A stretch of DNA of 64,000 nt from Arthrobacter sp. PAMC25284 (GCF_019443425.1 NZ_CP080382.1:3224001-3288000), one strand, 5' to 3'. Numbered from the stretch's first letter, positions 17,125 through 25,536 are shown. The notes: a model not told the origin generated them from the sequence alone. Numbers and translations are program-made.

Positions 17125-18596
17125 TGAGCACCGACACTGACCTTGCCCGCGCCGCCGTCCTCCTTGACGAGGCCCCGCTGGCATCACCGGTTTTGTCTCC
17201 AATTTTGTCCACGACACTGTTCCGCTTCGCGACCGCCGGTTCGGTCGACGACGGCAAGTCCACCCTGGTGGGGCGCCTGCTGCACGATTCCAAGGCGATC
17301 CTCGCTGACCAGCTCGACGCCGTCGCCCGCACCTCGGCGGACCGCGGCTTCGGCGGGGCGGGTGCCACCGGCACACAGGCGATCGACCTGGCGCTGCTCA
17401 CCGACGGCCTGCGTGCCGAGCGGGAACAGGGCATCACGATCGACGTCGCGTACCGCTACTTCGCCACGGACCGCCGCAGCTTCATCCTCGCGGACTGCCC
17501 CGGCCACGTGCAGTACACCAAGAACACGGTGACCGGCGCGTCCACCGCGGACGCCGTCGTCGTGCTCATCGACGCCCGCAAGGGTGTCCTGGAGCAGACC
17601 CGCCGGCACCTGTCCGTGCTGCAGCTGCTGCGCGTGGCGCACGTGATCGTGGCCGTGAACAAAATCGACCTCGTCGACTTCAGCGAAGCCGCGTTCCGGG
17701 AAATCGAAGCCGACGTCCAGAAGGTCGGCCGCGAACTCGGCCTCGGAACTGATGATTCACAGGCGGGCGGCAGTACTGACCTGCTGGTCATCCCGGTGTC
17801 CGCGCTCGACGGCGATAACGTGGTCGACCGCTCGGACCGCACCCCCTGGTACGGGGGCCCGGCGCTGCTCGAGGTCCTCGAAACCCTGCCCGCCGCGGAC
17901 GAACTCGAAAGCCACCTCGAAAGCTTCCGGTTCCCCGTCCAGCTCGTTGTCCGGCCGCAGGGCGCACTGGCCCCCGACGCCGTCGCGGGCGGTCTCGACC
18001 CGGAAGCGTACCGGGACTACCGGGCCTACGCCGGGCAGATCACGGAAGGCTCAGTAAAGCTCGGCGACGCTGTCACAGTGCTCACACCCGGACAGGACCC
18101 GCGCACCACCACGGTGACCGGCATCGATTTCGCCGGCCGCGAGCTCACCGAAGCGGTGGCCCCGCAATCCGTGGCGCTGCGCCTCGGGGACGAGTTCGAC
18201 GTCGCCCGGGGCGACACAATCGCCGCGGCCGGGACCATTACCGAGGCCTCGGCCGACCTCTACGCTGCACTGTGCTGGCTTTCGCCCAAGCCGTTGCGCG
18301 AGGGCGCCAAAGTGCTCGTCAAGCACGGCACCCGCACGGTCCAGGCCCTGGTCCGCACCGTGTCGGGAAAGCTCGATCTCGCCAGCTTCCAGCTCGAAGC
18401 CACCACAACGCTGGGCCTGAACGACATCGGCCATGCCCAGTTGCGGCTTGCGGCTCCGCTGCCGCTGGAGAACTACCTGCACCACCGCCGCACCGGTGCT
18501 TTCCTGGTCATCGACCCGCTGGATGGCAACACCCTCGCCGCGGGCCTGGTCAGGGACCACCCCGGCGACCACGAGGACGAGCGCTACTCGATCTGA
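17124..18596 (+). CDS. cysN: Sulfate adenylyltransferase subunit 1 (GTPase)
   Basis: EF-Tu-like GTPase that drives APS formation by CysD. 490 residues with G1 GSVDDGKST (39-47), a TIDVAYR effector region, G3 DCPGH (124-128) and G4 NKID (179-182), then two beta-barrel domains ending with FLVIDPLDGNTLAAGLV. No C-terminal APS kinase domain is fused, unlike the CysNC of mycobacteria. The start overlaps the cysD stop by one base (TAATG). Last gene of the sir operon; a hairpin follows. Confidence 0.93.
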   Translation: MSTDTDLARAAVLLDEAPLASPVLSPILSTTLFRFATAGSVDDGKSTLVGRLLHDSKAILADQLDAVARTSADRGFGGAGATGTQAIDLALLTDGLRAEREQGITIDVAYRYFATDRRSFILADCPGHVQYTKNTVTGASTADAVVVLIDARKGVLEQTRRHLSVLQLLRVAHVIVAVNKIDLVDFSEAAFREIEADVQKVGRELGLGTDDSQAGGSTDLLVIPVSALDGDNVVDRSDRTPWYGGPALLEVLETLPAADELESHLESFRFPVQLVVRPQGALAPDAVAGGLDPEAYRDYRAYAGQITEGSVKLGDAVTVLTPGQDPRTTTVTGIDFAGRELTEAVAPQSVALRLGDEFDVARGDTIAAAGTITEASADLYAALCWLSPKPLREGAKVLVKHGTRTVQALVRTVSGKLDLASFQLEATTTLGLNDIGHAQLRLAAPLPLENYLHHRRTGAFLVIDPLDGNTLAAGLVRDHPGDHEDERYSI

Positions 18597-18625
18597 GCCG
18601 CCGCCCGGAATGGGCCCGCGGGCAC

Positions 18626-18661
18626 GGCCCGCATCCGCTTTTCACACGGTGGGTGCGGGCC
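18626..18661 (+). terminator. Terminator after cysN
   Basis: Arms GGCCCGCATCC (18626-18636) and GGGTGCGGGCC (18651-18661), one G-T pair, loop of 14 bases, 29 bases past the cysN stop. It has no clear T tract. Confidence 0.55.
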
Positions 18662-18696
18662 TAAGCCGCGTCCGGACCTGTTGACCCGTGGTGAAT

Positions 18697-18768
18697 GTGA
18701 CGCTCCATGAACCCGCGTGACCCCGGGTTTCCGGGCCATTGAACCGCGTTTATGACACTCCCTATGGT
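18697..18768 (+). promoter_or_regulatory. Promoter of sulfonate transporter operon with sulfur boxes
   Basis: Box 1 GTGACG (18697-18702) with a degenerate second half (TGAAC, 18708-18712); box 2 GTGACC-N5-TTTCC (18717-18732) exactly 20 bases later. The -35 TTGAAC (18739-18744) follows GGGCCA; 18 bases on is -10 TATGGT (18763-18768), and the ATG at 18775 comes after 6 bases, so the mRNA is probably leaderless. Spacing is identical to the sir and siroheme synthase promoters. Confidence 0.7.
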
Positions 18769-18774
18769 GAATAA

Positions 18775-19932
18775 ATGACTAATCCCCAGCCCGGCATGAC
18801 CCGGATTGTCGCCGGCGAAAGCGGCAAGCCGAAACGCAGGCGCGGTATTGAGATTGCCCTGACCGCGGGTCTCGTGTTGCTGATCAGCGCCGGAGCCACC
18901 GTGGCGGCCGGCGTATCCCGCGACTCCGGAAACACTGCCGCGGCGGCAGAACCGGATCAGGCCCCCGCAGCGGAGCTTCGGCTCGGCTACTTCGGCAATA
19001 TCACGCACGGCCCGGCGCTGGTCGGCGTCAGCCAGGGCATCATCGCGAAGGACCTCAACGGAACGAAGCTCAGCACCCAGGTCTTCACCGCCGGCCCCGC
19101 TGCCATCGAGGCCCTCAACGCCGGAGCGCTCGACGCCGCCTACATCGGCCCCAACCCGGCCATCAACTCCTTTGTGCAAAGCAAGGGCGAATCGATCCGC
19201 ATCATCGCCGGCGCCGCGGCCGGAGGTGCGCAGTTGGTCGTCAAACCCGGCATCACATCCGCCGCCGACCTGCGCGGCAAGACCCTCTCCACGCCCCAGC
19301 TGGGCGGCACCCAGGACGTTGCGCTGCGGGCCTGGCTGCAGAAAGAGGGCCACCGGGCGTCCCCGGACGGCAGCGGCGACGTCGCCATCAACCCCACGGA
19401 CAACGCCCAAACCCTGAAGCTGTTCCAGGACGGAAAACTCGACGGCGCCTGGCTGCCGGAACCGTGGGCGTCCCGGCTCGTGCTCCAGGCCGGCGCCACC
19501 GTCCTCGTCGATGAGAGAGACCTGTGGGACGGATCCCTCACAGGTAAACCGGGAGAATTCCCCACCACCGTCCTGATCGTCAACAAGACCTTCGCGGCCG
19601 AACACCCCGCCACGGTGAAGGCGCTGCTGAGAGCCCATACGGAATCCGTCGACTGGCTCAACAACGCGCCTGCGGCGGAGAAGGCGGCCGTCCTCAACGC
19701 CGCGCTCAAGGAAACTGCCGGGGCCGAACTAAAGCCGGACGTCATCGACCGGGCCCTGCGGAACATTGTGTTCACCGTCGACCCACTCGCCGGAACCTAC
19801 CGGAAACTGCTGCAGGACGGCGTCGACGCCGGCACCACCAAACCCGCAGACCTCACCGGCATCCTCGACCTGACAGTCCTGAACTCGATCACCGGCCGGC
19901 ACGCCTCCGCGGCCGGGCTCGGCCTCGACTGA
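18775..19932 (+). CDS. Sulfonate-type ABC transporter, substrate-binding protein
   Basis: SsuA/TauA-family binding protein, 385 residues. After a basic N-terminus (PKRRRG) comes one hydrophobic segment (about 25-47) and a Pro/Ala linker; the domain starts LRLGYFGNITHGPALVGV and has AGPAAIEALNAGALDAAYIGPNPAI, TLSTPQLGGTQDVALRAWL and GAWLPEPWASRLV, typical of the group. There is no cysteine near the signal, so it is not a lipoprotein; it may be held by an uncleaved anchor or released. It heads an operon with an ATPase and a permease and shares its promoter design with sir and siroheme synthase, which supports a sulfur substrate. Exact substrate is unknown. Confidence 0.85.
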   Translation: MTNPQPGMTRIVAGESGKPKRRRGIEIALTAGLVLLISAGATVAAGVSRDSGNTAAAAEPDQAPAAELRLGYFGNITHGPALVGVSQGIIAKDLNGTKLSTQVFTAGPAAIEALNAGALDAAYIGPNPAINSFVQSKGESIRIIAGAAAGGAQLVVKPGITSAADLRGKTLSTPQLGGTQDVALRAWLQKEGHRASPDGSGDVAINPTDNAQTLKLFQDGKLDGAWLPEPWASRLVLQAGATVLVDERDLWDGSLTGKPGEFPTTVLIVNKTFAAEHPATVKALLRAHTESVDWLNNAPAAEKAAVLNAALKETAGAELKPDVIDRALRNIVFTVDPLAGTYRKLLQDGVDAGTTKPADLTGILDLTVLNSITGRHASAAGLGLD

Positions 19933-20016
19933 CCCGGCGCCGCGCGCGCTCCCGGCCTGACATGCACCACGGTGTACTTCCACCACCCGACGCGCCACCA
20001 ACGTAAGGACAAGACC

Positions 20017-20742
20017 ATGCCAGTCGTACTGGAAAACCTGGGCAAACGCTTCGGAAACGACGCCCCGGTGCTGGACGACGTCAACGCCAACATTGCGCCG
20101 GGCGAATTCGTTGCCCTGCTCGGTGCCTCCGGCTGCGGCAAGTCCACCCTGCTGAACATCATCGCGGGACTGGAACTCCCGACGTCGGGCGCCCTGGAAG
20201 TGCCCAGTGACGGCGCCGCGTTTATGTTCCAGGACGCCGCCCTGTTCCCCTGGCTGACCGCCATGGAAAACATCGAGCTGGCACTGAAGCTGCGCGGCGT
20301 CGGCAAATCCGACCGCCGGACCAAAGCCCGTGAACTCCTGGAGCTGGTGCATCTGGCCGGGGCCGGGGACAAGCGCCCGCATGAGCTCTCCGGCGGTATG
20401 CGCCAGCGGGTGTCCCTGGCCCGCGCGCTCGCGCAGGACCGGCAGCTGCTGCTGATGGATGAGCCGTTCGCCGCACTCGATGCCATCACCCGCGACCTGT
20501 TGCACGACGAGCTGGAACGCATCTGGAAAGAAACCGGGCGCACCATCGTGTTCGTGACCCACAACGTCCGCGAAGCCGTCCGCCTGGGACAGCGCGTTCT
20601 CCTGCTGTCCTCCCGCCCCGGCCGTGTGGTGCAGGAGTGGAGCGTGTCCGAAGAACACCGAACTGACGCCGGACTTGCCGGAGCGCTGACCGGGGTCATC
20701 ACCGCCCGGCTGCGAGAGGAGATTCGCCGCCATGCCAAGTAA
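20017..20742 (+). CDS. Sulfonate-type ABC transporter, ATP-binding subunit
   Basis: SsuB/TauB-type ATPase, 241 residues. Walker A GASGCGKST (36-44), Q-loop AFMFQDAALFPWL, signature LSGGMRQR (124-131), Walker B LLLMDEPF (Asp148) and switch VTHNVREAV are intact. The Q-loop phrase FQDAALFPWLT is characteristic of nitrate/sulfonate/taurine importers. I placed the start at ATG 20017, after an AAGGAC ribosome-binding site, although the frame is open upstream. The gene overlaps the permease start by 11 bases. Confidence 0.9.
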   Translation: MPVVLENLGKRFGNDAPVLDDVNANIAPGEFVALLGASGCGKSTLLNIIAGLELPTSGALEVPSDGAAFMFQDAALFPWLTAMENIELALKLRGVGKSDRRTKARELLELVHLAGAGDKRPHELSGGMRQRVSLARALAQDRQLLLMDEPFAALDAITRDLLHDELERIWKETGRTIVFVTHNVREAVRLGQRVLLLSSRPGRVVQEWSVSEEHRTDAGLAGALTGVITARLREEIRRHAK

Positions 20743-21691
20743 CCCGACCTCCCTTGAAAAGGCCACCGGACCGGACACCGGCGGCCCCGCTGCCTCCCGG
20801 CACGTTACTGCCGCCCTAACCAGGTCCTCCACGGGCACAGAAGACCTGCGCGAGCTCGAATCGGGGCTGGACTCGCTGCAGTCCGACGCCCCCCGCGCCG
20901 CCCGGATCGACTGGAGCCGGATCCTGCTCCCAGTCGCCGCACTGGTGGTCCTGATCCTGGCGTGGCAGTTTTACGTGTCGCTCGGACTCAAACGCCGCGA
21001 CCAGGTGCCGGGCCCGCTCGACGTTCTGGGACAGGTCGGTACCCTGTGGGCTGAGGGGTCCTTGCAGGGAGCCGTGTGGACCTCGCTGCAGCGCGGCATT
21101 GTCGGGTTCCTGATCAGCGTTGCCATCGCGACGCCGGTAGGACTCCTGCTCGCCCAGGTGGCCCCGTTGCGGCGTGCGTTCGGTCCGCTGATTTCCGGGC
21201 TGCAGGTGCTTCCGTCCGTGGCCTGGGTGCCTGCCGCCATCATATGGTTTGGGCTCACGGACGCCACGGTGTACTTCGTGGTGCTGATGGGCGCCATCCC
21301 GTCGATCATCAACGGGCTCATTTCGGGGGTCGACCAGATCCCGCCGCAGTATCGCCGGGTGGGCACCGTGCTGGGCGCGTCACGGCTGCAACTGGCCCTG
21401 CAGATCATTCTGCCGGCGGCCCTGCCCGGGTATCTGGGCGGGCTCAAGCAGGGCTGGGCGTTCTCCTGGCGGTCGTTGATGGCCGCCGAAATCATTGCCG
21501 CCGGCGGCACGATCGGCTTCGGGCTGGGGTCCATGCTCGACCAGGGCCGGGACCTCGCGGACATGACCGTGGTGATGTCCGCGATTCTACTCATCCTGGC
21601 TGTTGGGATCCTGATCGAACTGCTCGTCTTCGCGCCGGTGGAGAAGCGCCTGCTGCAGCGCCGCGGCCTGCTCGCCGGCAGCACCCGCTAA
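20732..21691 (+). CDS. Sulfonate-type ABC transporter, permease subunit
   Basis: SsuC-type permease, 319 residues. About 60 hydrophilic N-terminal residues precede the first helix (ILLPVAALVVLILAWQFYV), longer than usual for the family, so a later start is possible. Core features include RGIVGFLISVAIATPVGLLL, the PSVAWVPAAIIWFGL helix and the EAA-like coupling loop RRVGTVLGASRLQLALQIILP. It overlaps the ATPase gene, so translation is probably coupled. Last intact gene of the transporter operon; a broken cysteine synthase gene follows. Confidence 0.88.
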   Translation: MPSNPTSLEKATGPDTGGPAASRHVTAALTRSSTGTEDLRELESGLDSLQSDAPRAARIDWSRILLPVAALVVLILAWQFYVSLGLKRRDQVPGPLDVLGQVGTLWAEGSLQGAVWTSLQRGIVGFLISVAIATPVGLLLAQVAPLRRAFGPLISGLQVLPSVAWVPAAIIWFGLTDATVYFVVLMGAIPSIINGLISGVDQIPPQYRRVGTVLGASRLQLALQIILPAALPGYLGGLKQGWAFSWRSLMAAEIIAAGGTIGFGLGSMLDQGRDLADMTVVMSAILLILAVGILIELLVFAPVEKRLLQRRGLLAGSTR

Positions 21692-21705
21692 CCAACCCAA
21701 CCCCA

Positions 21706-21718
21706 CAGCAACGCGGGG
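21706..21718. repeat. Possible single arm of family A palindrome
   Basis: CAGCAACGCGGGG matches the outer arm of the family A palindromes (best seen at 62170). No second arm is found. It lies directly before the cysteine synthase remnant, so it could mark a deletion or insertion scar, or be chance. Confidence 0.3.
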
Positions 21719-22133
21719 ATTGGATCCACGCCCCTGGTCGAACTGTTCACCCTCGTGCCGACAGGGTCGGCACGAGGGTGTGCGAACCCGCACCTTCAGG
21801 CCATCGCCGTTGAACCGGCCGAGGCCGCCGTCCTCTCCGGCGGTCCCAGCGGATCCCAGCGGATCCCACCGGGTCGAGGGTATCGGGATCGGGTTCATTC
21901 CTCCGCTGTGGGAACCGGACCAGATCGATGCGATTGAACAGGTCACCAGCGCGGACGCCATGATCATGGGCCGCAGGCTCGCCCGGGAAACCGGGATCTT
22001 CGCCGGCACCTCCACCGGGGCCGACGTCGCGGCCGCGCTGCGGGTGGCGGAACGGCTCGGACCAGGTTCGTCCGTGGTCGCCGTCATCGTTGACTCCGGG
22101 CTGCGGTACCTCAGCACCGATCTGTACCGGTAG
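21719..22133 (+). pseudogene. Cysteine synthase remnant (internal deletion and 10-bp duplication)
   Basis: The start IGSTPLVEL is the N-terminal signature of O-acetylserine sulfhydrylase/cystathionine beta-synthase proteins. It jumps directly to the C-terminal part: ANPHLQAIAVEPAEAAVLSGG, then HRVEGIGIGFIPPLW, RLARETGIFAGTSTGA and a normal end. The central region with the PLP lysine is absent. In addition a perfect tandem duplication CAGCGGATCC (21847-21856 and 21857-21866) shifts the frame; removing one copy joins GGPSGS to HRVEG. A perfect 11-base hairpin (21752-21776, loop AGG) sits at the deletion joint. The gene cannot make an active enzyme. Confidence 0.8.
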
Positions 22134-22250
22134 TCGATTGCATCTTGTCCCGGCGCTGCGGGCGCTCCTAAACTCTGGCTACCCCCGGGCAGCGTCCGTG
22201 CCGCCCGCATCCGCAAGAACCCGCATCAGCAAGGAACCGAGGAGGCAGTT

Positions 22251-22547
22251 GTGGCACCAAAATTTGGCGTTTTGGCGATTGTCGAGGCCCAAGCCGGGAA
22301 AGAACAGGACGTCTGGGATTTCCTCAACAACGGCCGCGCGATCGTCGCGGATGAACCAGGAACGCAGACCTGGTATGCCTTTCGTGCCAGCGCCACCACG
22401 TTCGGCATCTTCGACACGTTTGCGAGCGAGGAGGCGCGCCAGGCGCACCTGCAGGGTGCTATTCCCGCCGCGCTCGCCGAGCACGGCCCGGCATTGCTGG
22501 CCGGGCAGCCCGATATCAAGCTGATCGAGCTCATTGCCGTGAAGTAG
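22251..22547 (+). CDS. Antibiotic biosynthesis monooxygenase (ABM)-domain protein
   Basis: 98-residue dimeric alpha-beta barrel protein. The pattern VLAIVEAQAGKEQDVWDFL, ADEPGTQTWYAFRASATTFGIFDTFASEEARQAHLQG and a C-terminal IELIAVK strand fits the ABM superfamily, which includes quinone monooxygenases, haem-degrading enzymes and many uncharacterised stress proteins. GTG start with a good ribosome-binding site (GAGGAGG). Its own unit, between the cysteine synthase remnant and the siroheme synthase promoter. No catalytic assignment is possible. Confidence 0.75.
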   Translation: MAPKFGVLAIVEAQAGKEQDVWDFLNNGRAIVADEPGTQTWYAFRASATTFGIFDTFASEEARQAHLQGAIPAALAEHGPALLAGQPDIKLIELIAVK

Positions 22548-22569
22548 CAGGCTCCGGACCGGGCCCAGT

Positions 22570-22641
22570 GTGACGCGGCGTTACCTTGCGTGAACGGGTG
22601 TTTCCGCGCCATTGTCCCGCCCCGTGGCCCGGCCCTATCGT
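22570..22641 (+). promoter_or_regulatory. Siroheme synthase promoter with two direct sulfur boxes
   Basis: Box 1 GTGACG-N5-TTACC (22570-22585), box 2 GTGAAC-N5-TTTCC (22590-22605), 20 bases apart. After GCGCCA comes -35 TTGTCC (22612-22617), 18 bases, -10 TATCGT (22636-22641), 6 bases and ATG 22648. The geometry is the same, base for base, as at sir and the sulfonate transporter. Confidence 0.7.
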
Positions 22642-22647
22642 CGGTTT

Positions 22648-23931
22648 ATGGCAATTCAGGACATTTACCCCACGGCGCTGCGCCTGCTCGGCCGGCCCGT
22701 GCTGGTCGTTGGCGGCGGCCCGGTCGCCGCACGCCGCGCCAAAGGGCTGCTCGACGCCGGCGCCCGCGTTACCGTCGTCGCGCCCGACGCCTCTCCGCAG
22801 CTGAGTGACCTTGCGACTGCCGGGCTCCTGGACTGGGAGCCGCGGCCGTACCGCAGTTCCGACGTCGACGGCGTCTGGTTCGTCCAGACGGCCACCGGCG
22901 ATTCAACCGTGGACGCCCGAGTCGCCGCCGACGCCGAAGCGGAGCGCATCTGGTGCGTCAACGCCTCGGACCACGAATCCTCCGCCGCCTGGACCCCGGC
23001 CGTGGCAGTGGTCGACGACGTCAAGATCGCCGTGAACGCCGGGGGAGACCCCCGCCGTGCCATGGCGTTGCGTGACGCCGTCGCGACCGCCCTGGAGACT
23101 GGTGATCTGCCGCTGCGCCGGCACCGTCCCGCAAGCGGCAACACCCCAGGGCCGGTGGCCCTCATCGGCGGTGGCCCGGGCGACTCCGGACTGATCACGG
23201 TCCGCGGCCGGCGGCTCTTGGGCCAGGCAGACGTCGTCGTCGCGGACCGGCTCGGCCCGCGCGACTTGCTCAACGAACTCGCCCCCGACGTCCGCGTGAT
23301 CGAAGTCGGCAAGACCCCCGGCCACCACCCGGTGCCGCAGGCCGAGATCAACCGGATCCTGGTCGCGGAAGCGCAGTCCGGCCACCGCGTGGTCCGGCTC
23401 AAGGGCGGAGACCCGTACGTCCTGGGACGCGGCGGCGAGGAGGCCGAATATTGCCGGCAACACGGCGTCGAGGTCGAAGTCGTTCCCGGCGTGACCTCAG
23501 CAATCTCCGTCCCCGCCGCAGCGGGTATCCCGGTCACGCACCGGGGGCTGGCGAAGGGCTTCAGCGTCGTCACCGGCCACGAGGAGCTCTCCGAGGTCCC
23601 CGCCCGGGCCGACCACACTGTGATTCTGCTCATGGGTGTGGGCCAACTCCGGGAGTCTGCCGCCTCGCTGGCCCGCGCCGGTTTGCCAGCCGGGACGCCT
23701 GTTGGCATCGTAGAGAATGGGTATCTGCCGAATCAGCGGGTAACCATCGGAACCCTTGGGACCATCGCGGACCAGGCGGAGGATGCCGGCGTCGCAAACC
23801 CCGCCGTGATTGTGATCGGTGACGTGGTCCGTGTCAGCCCGTTCGCGCCGTCGCACTTCAAGACCGCGGACTACAGCACGACGTCGCCGAACGCTCCACG
23901 CCGGGCCCAGAGGCCCGCTTTGGCGCCGTAG
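22648..23931 (+). CDS. cysG: Siroheme synthase: precorrin-2 dehydrogenase fused to uroporphyrinogen-III C-methyltransferase
   Basis: 427-residue fusion. Residues 1-150 form the NAD-dependent precorrin-2 dehydrogenase (VLVVGGGPVAARRAKGLL, 18-35; VNASDHESSAAW). From about 170 the SAM-dependent methyltransferase begins VALIGGGPGDSGLITVRG and contains VVRLKGGDPYVLGRGGEEAE (about 248), VVPGVTSAISVPAAAGIPVTHR and PVGIVENG. It thus makes sirohydrochlorin from uroporphyrinogen III; chelation can be done by the CbiX-like protein. The ATG at 22648 was chosen because it starts right after the promoter and at the dehydrogenase N-terminus, rather than the longer open frame. Followed at 59 bases by fprA. 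Confidence 0.9.
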   Translation: MAIQDIYPTALRLLGRPVLVVGGGPVAARRAKGLLDAGARVTVVAPDASPQLSDLATAGLLDWEPRPYRSSDVDGVWFVQTATGDSTVDARVAADAEAERIWCVNASDHESSAAWTPAVAVVDDVKIAVNAGGDPRRAMALRDAVATALETGDLPLRRHRPASGNTPGPVALIGGGPGDSGLITVRGRRLLGQADVVVADRLGPRDLLNELAPDVRVIEVGKTPGHHPVPQAEINRILVAEAQSGHRVVRLKGGDPYVLGRGGEEAEYCRQHGVEVEVVPGVTSAISVPAAAGIPVTHRGLAKGFSVVTGHEELSEVPARADHTVILLMGVGQLRESAASLARAGLPAGTPVGIVENGYLPNQRVTIGTLGTIADQAEDAGVANPAVIVIGDVVRVSPFAPSHFKTADYSTTSPNAPRRAQRPALAP

Positions 23932-23990
23932 TTTCACCAGCCAGACCCGTAGTCCAACCGAACAGCCCGAAGAACCAAAGGAACACAGCC

Positions 23991-25457
23991 GTGTCAACAA
24001 ACACCCCTGTAGGAACCGCCGCCCGCCCGTTGCGCGTCGCCGTCGTCGGCTCCGGCCCCGCCGGCGTCTACGCAGCGGACATCCTGACCAAAAGCGAGGC
24101 CGTGAAAAGCGGCGAGCTCACGGTCAGCATCGATCTCTTCGACCGCTACCCGGCGCCCTACGGCCTGATCCGCTACGGCGTGGCACCGGACCACCCCCGC
24201 ATCAAGGGCATCGTCAACGCGCTGCACAAGGTCCTGGACCGCGGCGACATCCGGTTCTTTGGCAACGTCGACTACGGCACGGACCTCTCCATTGAGGACC
24301 TGAAGACCCACTACGACGCCGTGATCTTCGCTACCGGCGCGATCAAGGACGCGGACCTGAACATTCCGGGCATCGAACTCGACGGGTCCTTCGGCGGCGC
24401 GGACTTCGTCTCCTGGTATGACGGGCACCCGGATGTGTCCCGCGACTGGCCGCTGGAGGCCAAGGAGATCGCCGTGATCGGCAACGGGAACGTGGCCCTG
24501 GACGTGGCCCGGATGCTCTCCAAGCACGCCGATGACCTCCTCGTCTCGGAAATCCCGGACAACGTCTACCGTGCGCTGAAGGACTCGCCCGTGACGGATG
24601 TGCACGTCTTCGGACGCCGCGGCCCGGCCCAGGTGAAGTTCACCCCGCTCGAGCTGCGCGAACTCTCCCACTCCAAGGACGTGGACATCATCCTCTACGC
24701 CGAGGACTTCGAGTTCGACGCCGAGTCGGACCGCCAGATCCAGAGCAACAACCAGATCAAGACCATGGTCGGCACCCTCACCAACTGGATTGCCGAGCAG
24801 CCCGAGGACCTCACCGAACTCACGGCCTCCCGCCGCCTGCACCTGCACTTCCTGCACAGCCCCGTCGAGGTCTACGACGACGCCGAGGCCCCCGGCCGCG
24901 TCGCCGGCATCAAGTTTGAGCGGACCGAGCTGGATGGCACCGGCAATGCCCGCGGCACCGGCGAGATCGTGGACTACCCCGTCCAGGCCGTCTACCGTTC
25001 CATCGGCTACTTCGGCTCCGCCCTGCCCGAAGTAGAATTCGATCACCGGAAGGGTGTTGTCCCGAACGACGGCGGCCGCGTCCTGGACGCCGCCGGCACC
25101 CACGTGCCCGGCGTCTACGCGACCGGCTGGATCAAGCGCGGCCCGGTCGGCCTGATCGGCCACACCAAGGGCGACGCCCTCGAAACCGTGACGTACCTGC
25201 TCGAAGACCGCGAAAACCTTCCGGCCGCCGCGGTACCCGAGGCCGGCGCCGTCGTCGAACTGCTGGAAAGCCGCGGCGTGCAGTACACGAGCTGGGAAGG
25301 CTGGCTGGCACTGGACGCCCACGAACTGGCGCTCGGCGCCGAGGCCACGGCCGCCGGGAATTCGCATGGCGTCGAGGTTGTCCGCGAACGCATCAAGGTG
25401 GTTCCGCGCGAGGACATGGTCACCATTTCCCGCGGCGGTGTGGCCGCGCAGGTCTAA
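23991..25457 (+). CDS. fprA: Ferredoxin/adrenodoxin-type NADP+ reductase, copy 1
   Basis: FAD enzyme moving electrons between NADPH and ferredoxin. 488 residues of the FprA/adrenodoxin reductase family: FAD motif VAVVGSGPAGVYAAD (16-30), APYGLIRYGVAPDHP, FATGAIKDADLNIPG, NADP motif IAVIGNGNVALDVARML (from about 159), FGRRGPAQVKFTPLELREL and the C-terminal WIKRGPVGLIGHTKGDA. GTG start after AAGGAACAC. It follows siroheme synthase in the same direction and probably supplies reduced ferredoxin to sulfite reductase. A close paralogue lies at 40164. Confidence 0.92.
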   Translation: MSTNTPVGTAARPLRVAVVGSGPAGVYAADILTKSEAVKSGELTVSIDLFDRYPAPYGLIRYGVAPDHPRIKGIVNALHKVLDRGDIRFFGNVDYGTDLSIEDLKTHYDAVIFATGAIKDADLNIPGIELDGSFGGADFVSWYDGHPDVSRDWPLEAKEIAVIGNGNVALDVARMLSKHADDLLVSEIPDNVYRALKDSPVTDVHVFGRRGPAQVKFTPLELRELSHSKDVDIILYAEDFEFDAESDRQIQSNNQIKTMVGTLTNWIAEQPEDLTELTASRRLHLHFLHSPVEVYDDAEAPGRVAGIKFERTELDGTGNARGTGEIVDYPVQAVYRSIGYFGSALPEVEFDHRKGVVPNDGGRVLDAAGTHVPGVYATGWIKRGPVGLIGHTKGDALETVTYLLEDRENLPAAAVPEAGAVVELLESRGVQYTSWEGWLALDAHELALGAEATAAGNSHGVEVVRERIKVVPREDMVTISRGGVAAQV

Positions 25458-25473
25458 TTCCACCGTCGCACAC

Positions 25474-25536
25474 CAACGCGGGGTCAGGTCTCGCCCATTC
25501 CGGAGGGAATCATGGGCGAGAAATGACCCCGCATTG
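25474..25536. repeat. Intergenic palindrome, family A copy 1
   Basis: Outer arms CAACGCGGGGTCA (25474-25486) and TGACCCCGCATTG (25524-25536), inner arms TCGCCCAT (25491-25498) and ATGGGCGA (25512-25519). It starts 17 bases after fprA. Copies with the same order of outer and inner arms are at 48216, 59991 and 62173. Confidence 0.8.

Noticed and set aside
22551..22566. Hairpin GGCTCCGGACCGGGCC as a terminator after the ABM gene
   Set aside because: The stem is short, has no T tract and runs into the siroheme synthase control region, so it was not listed.
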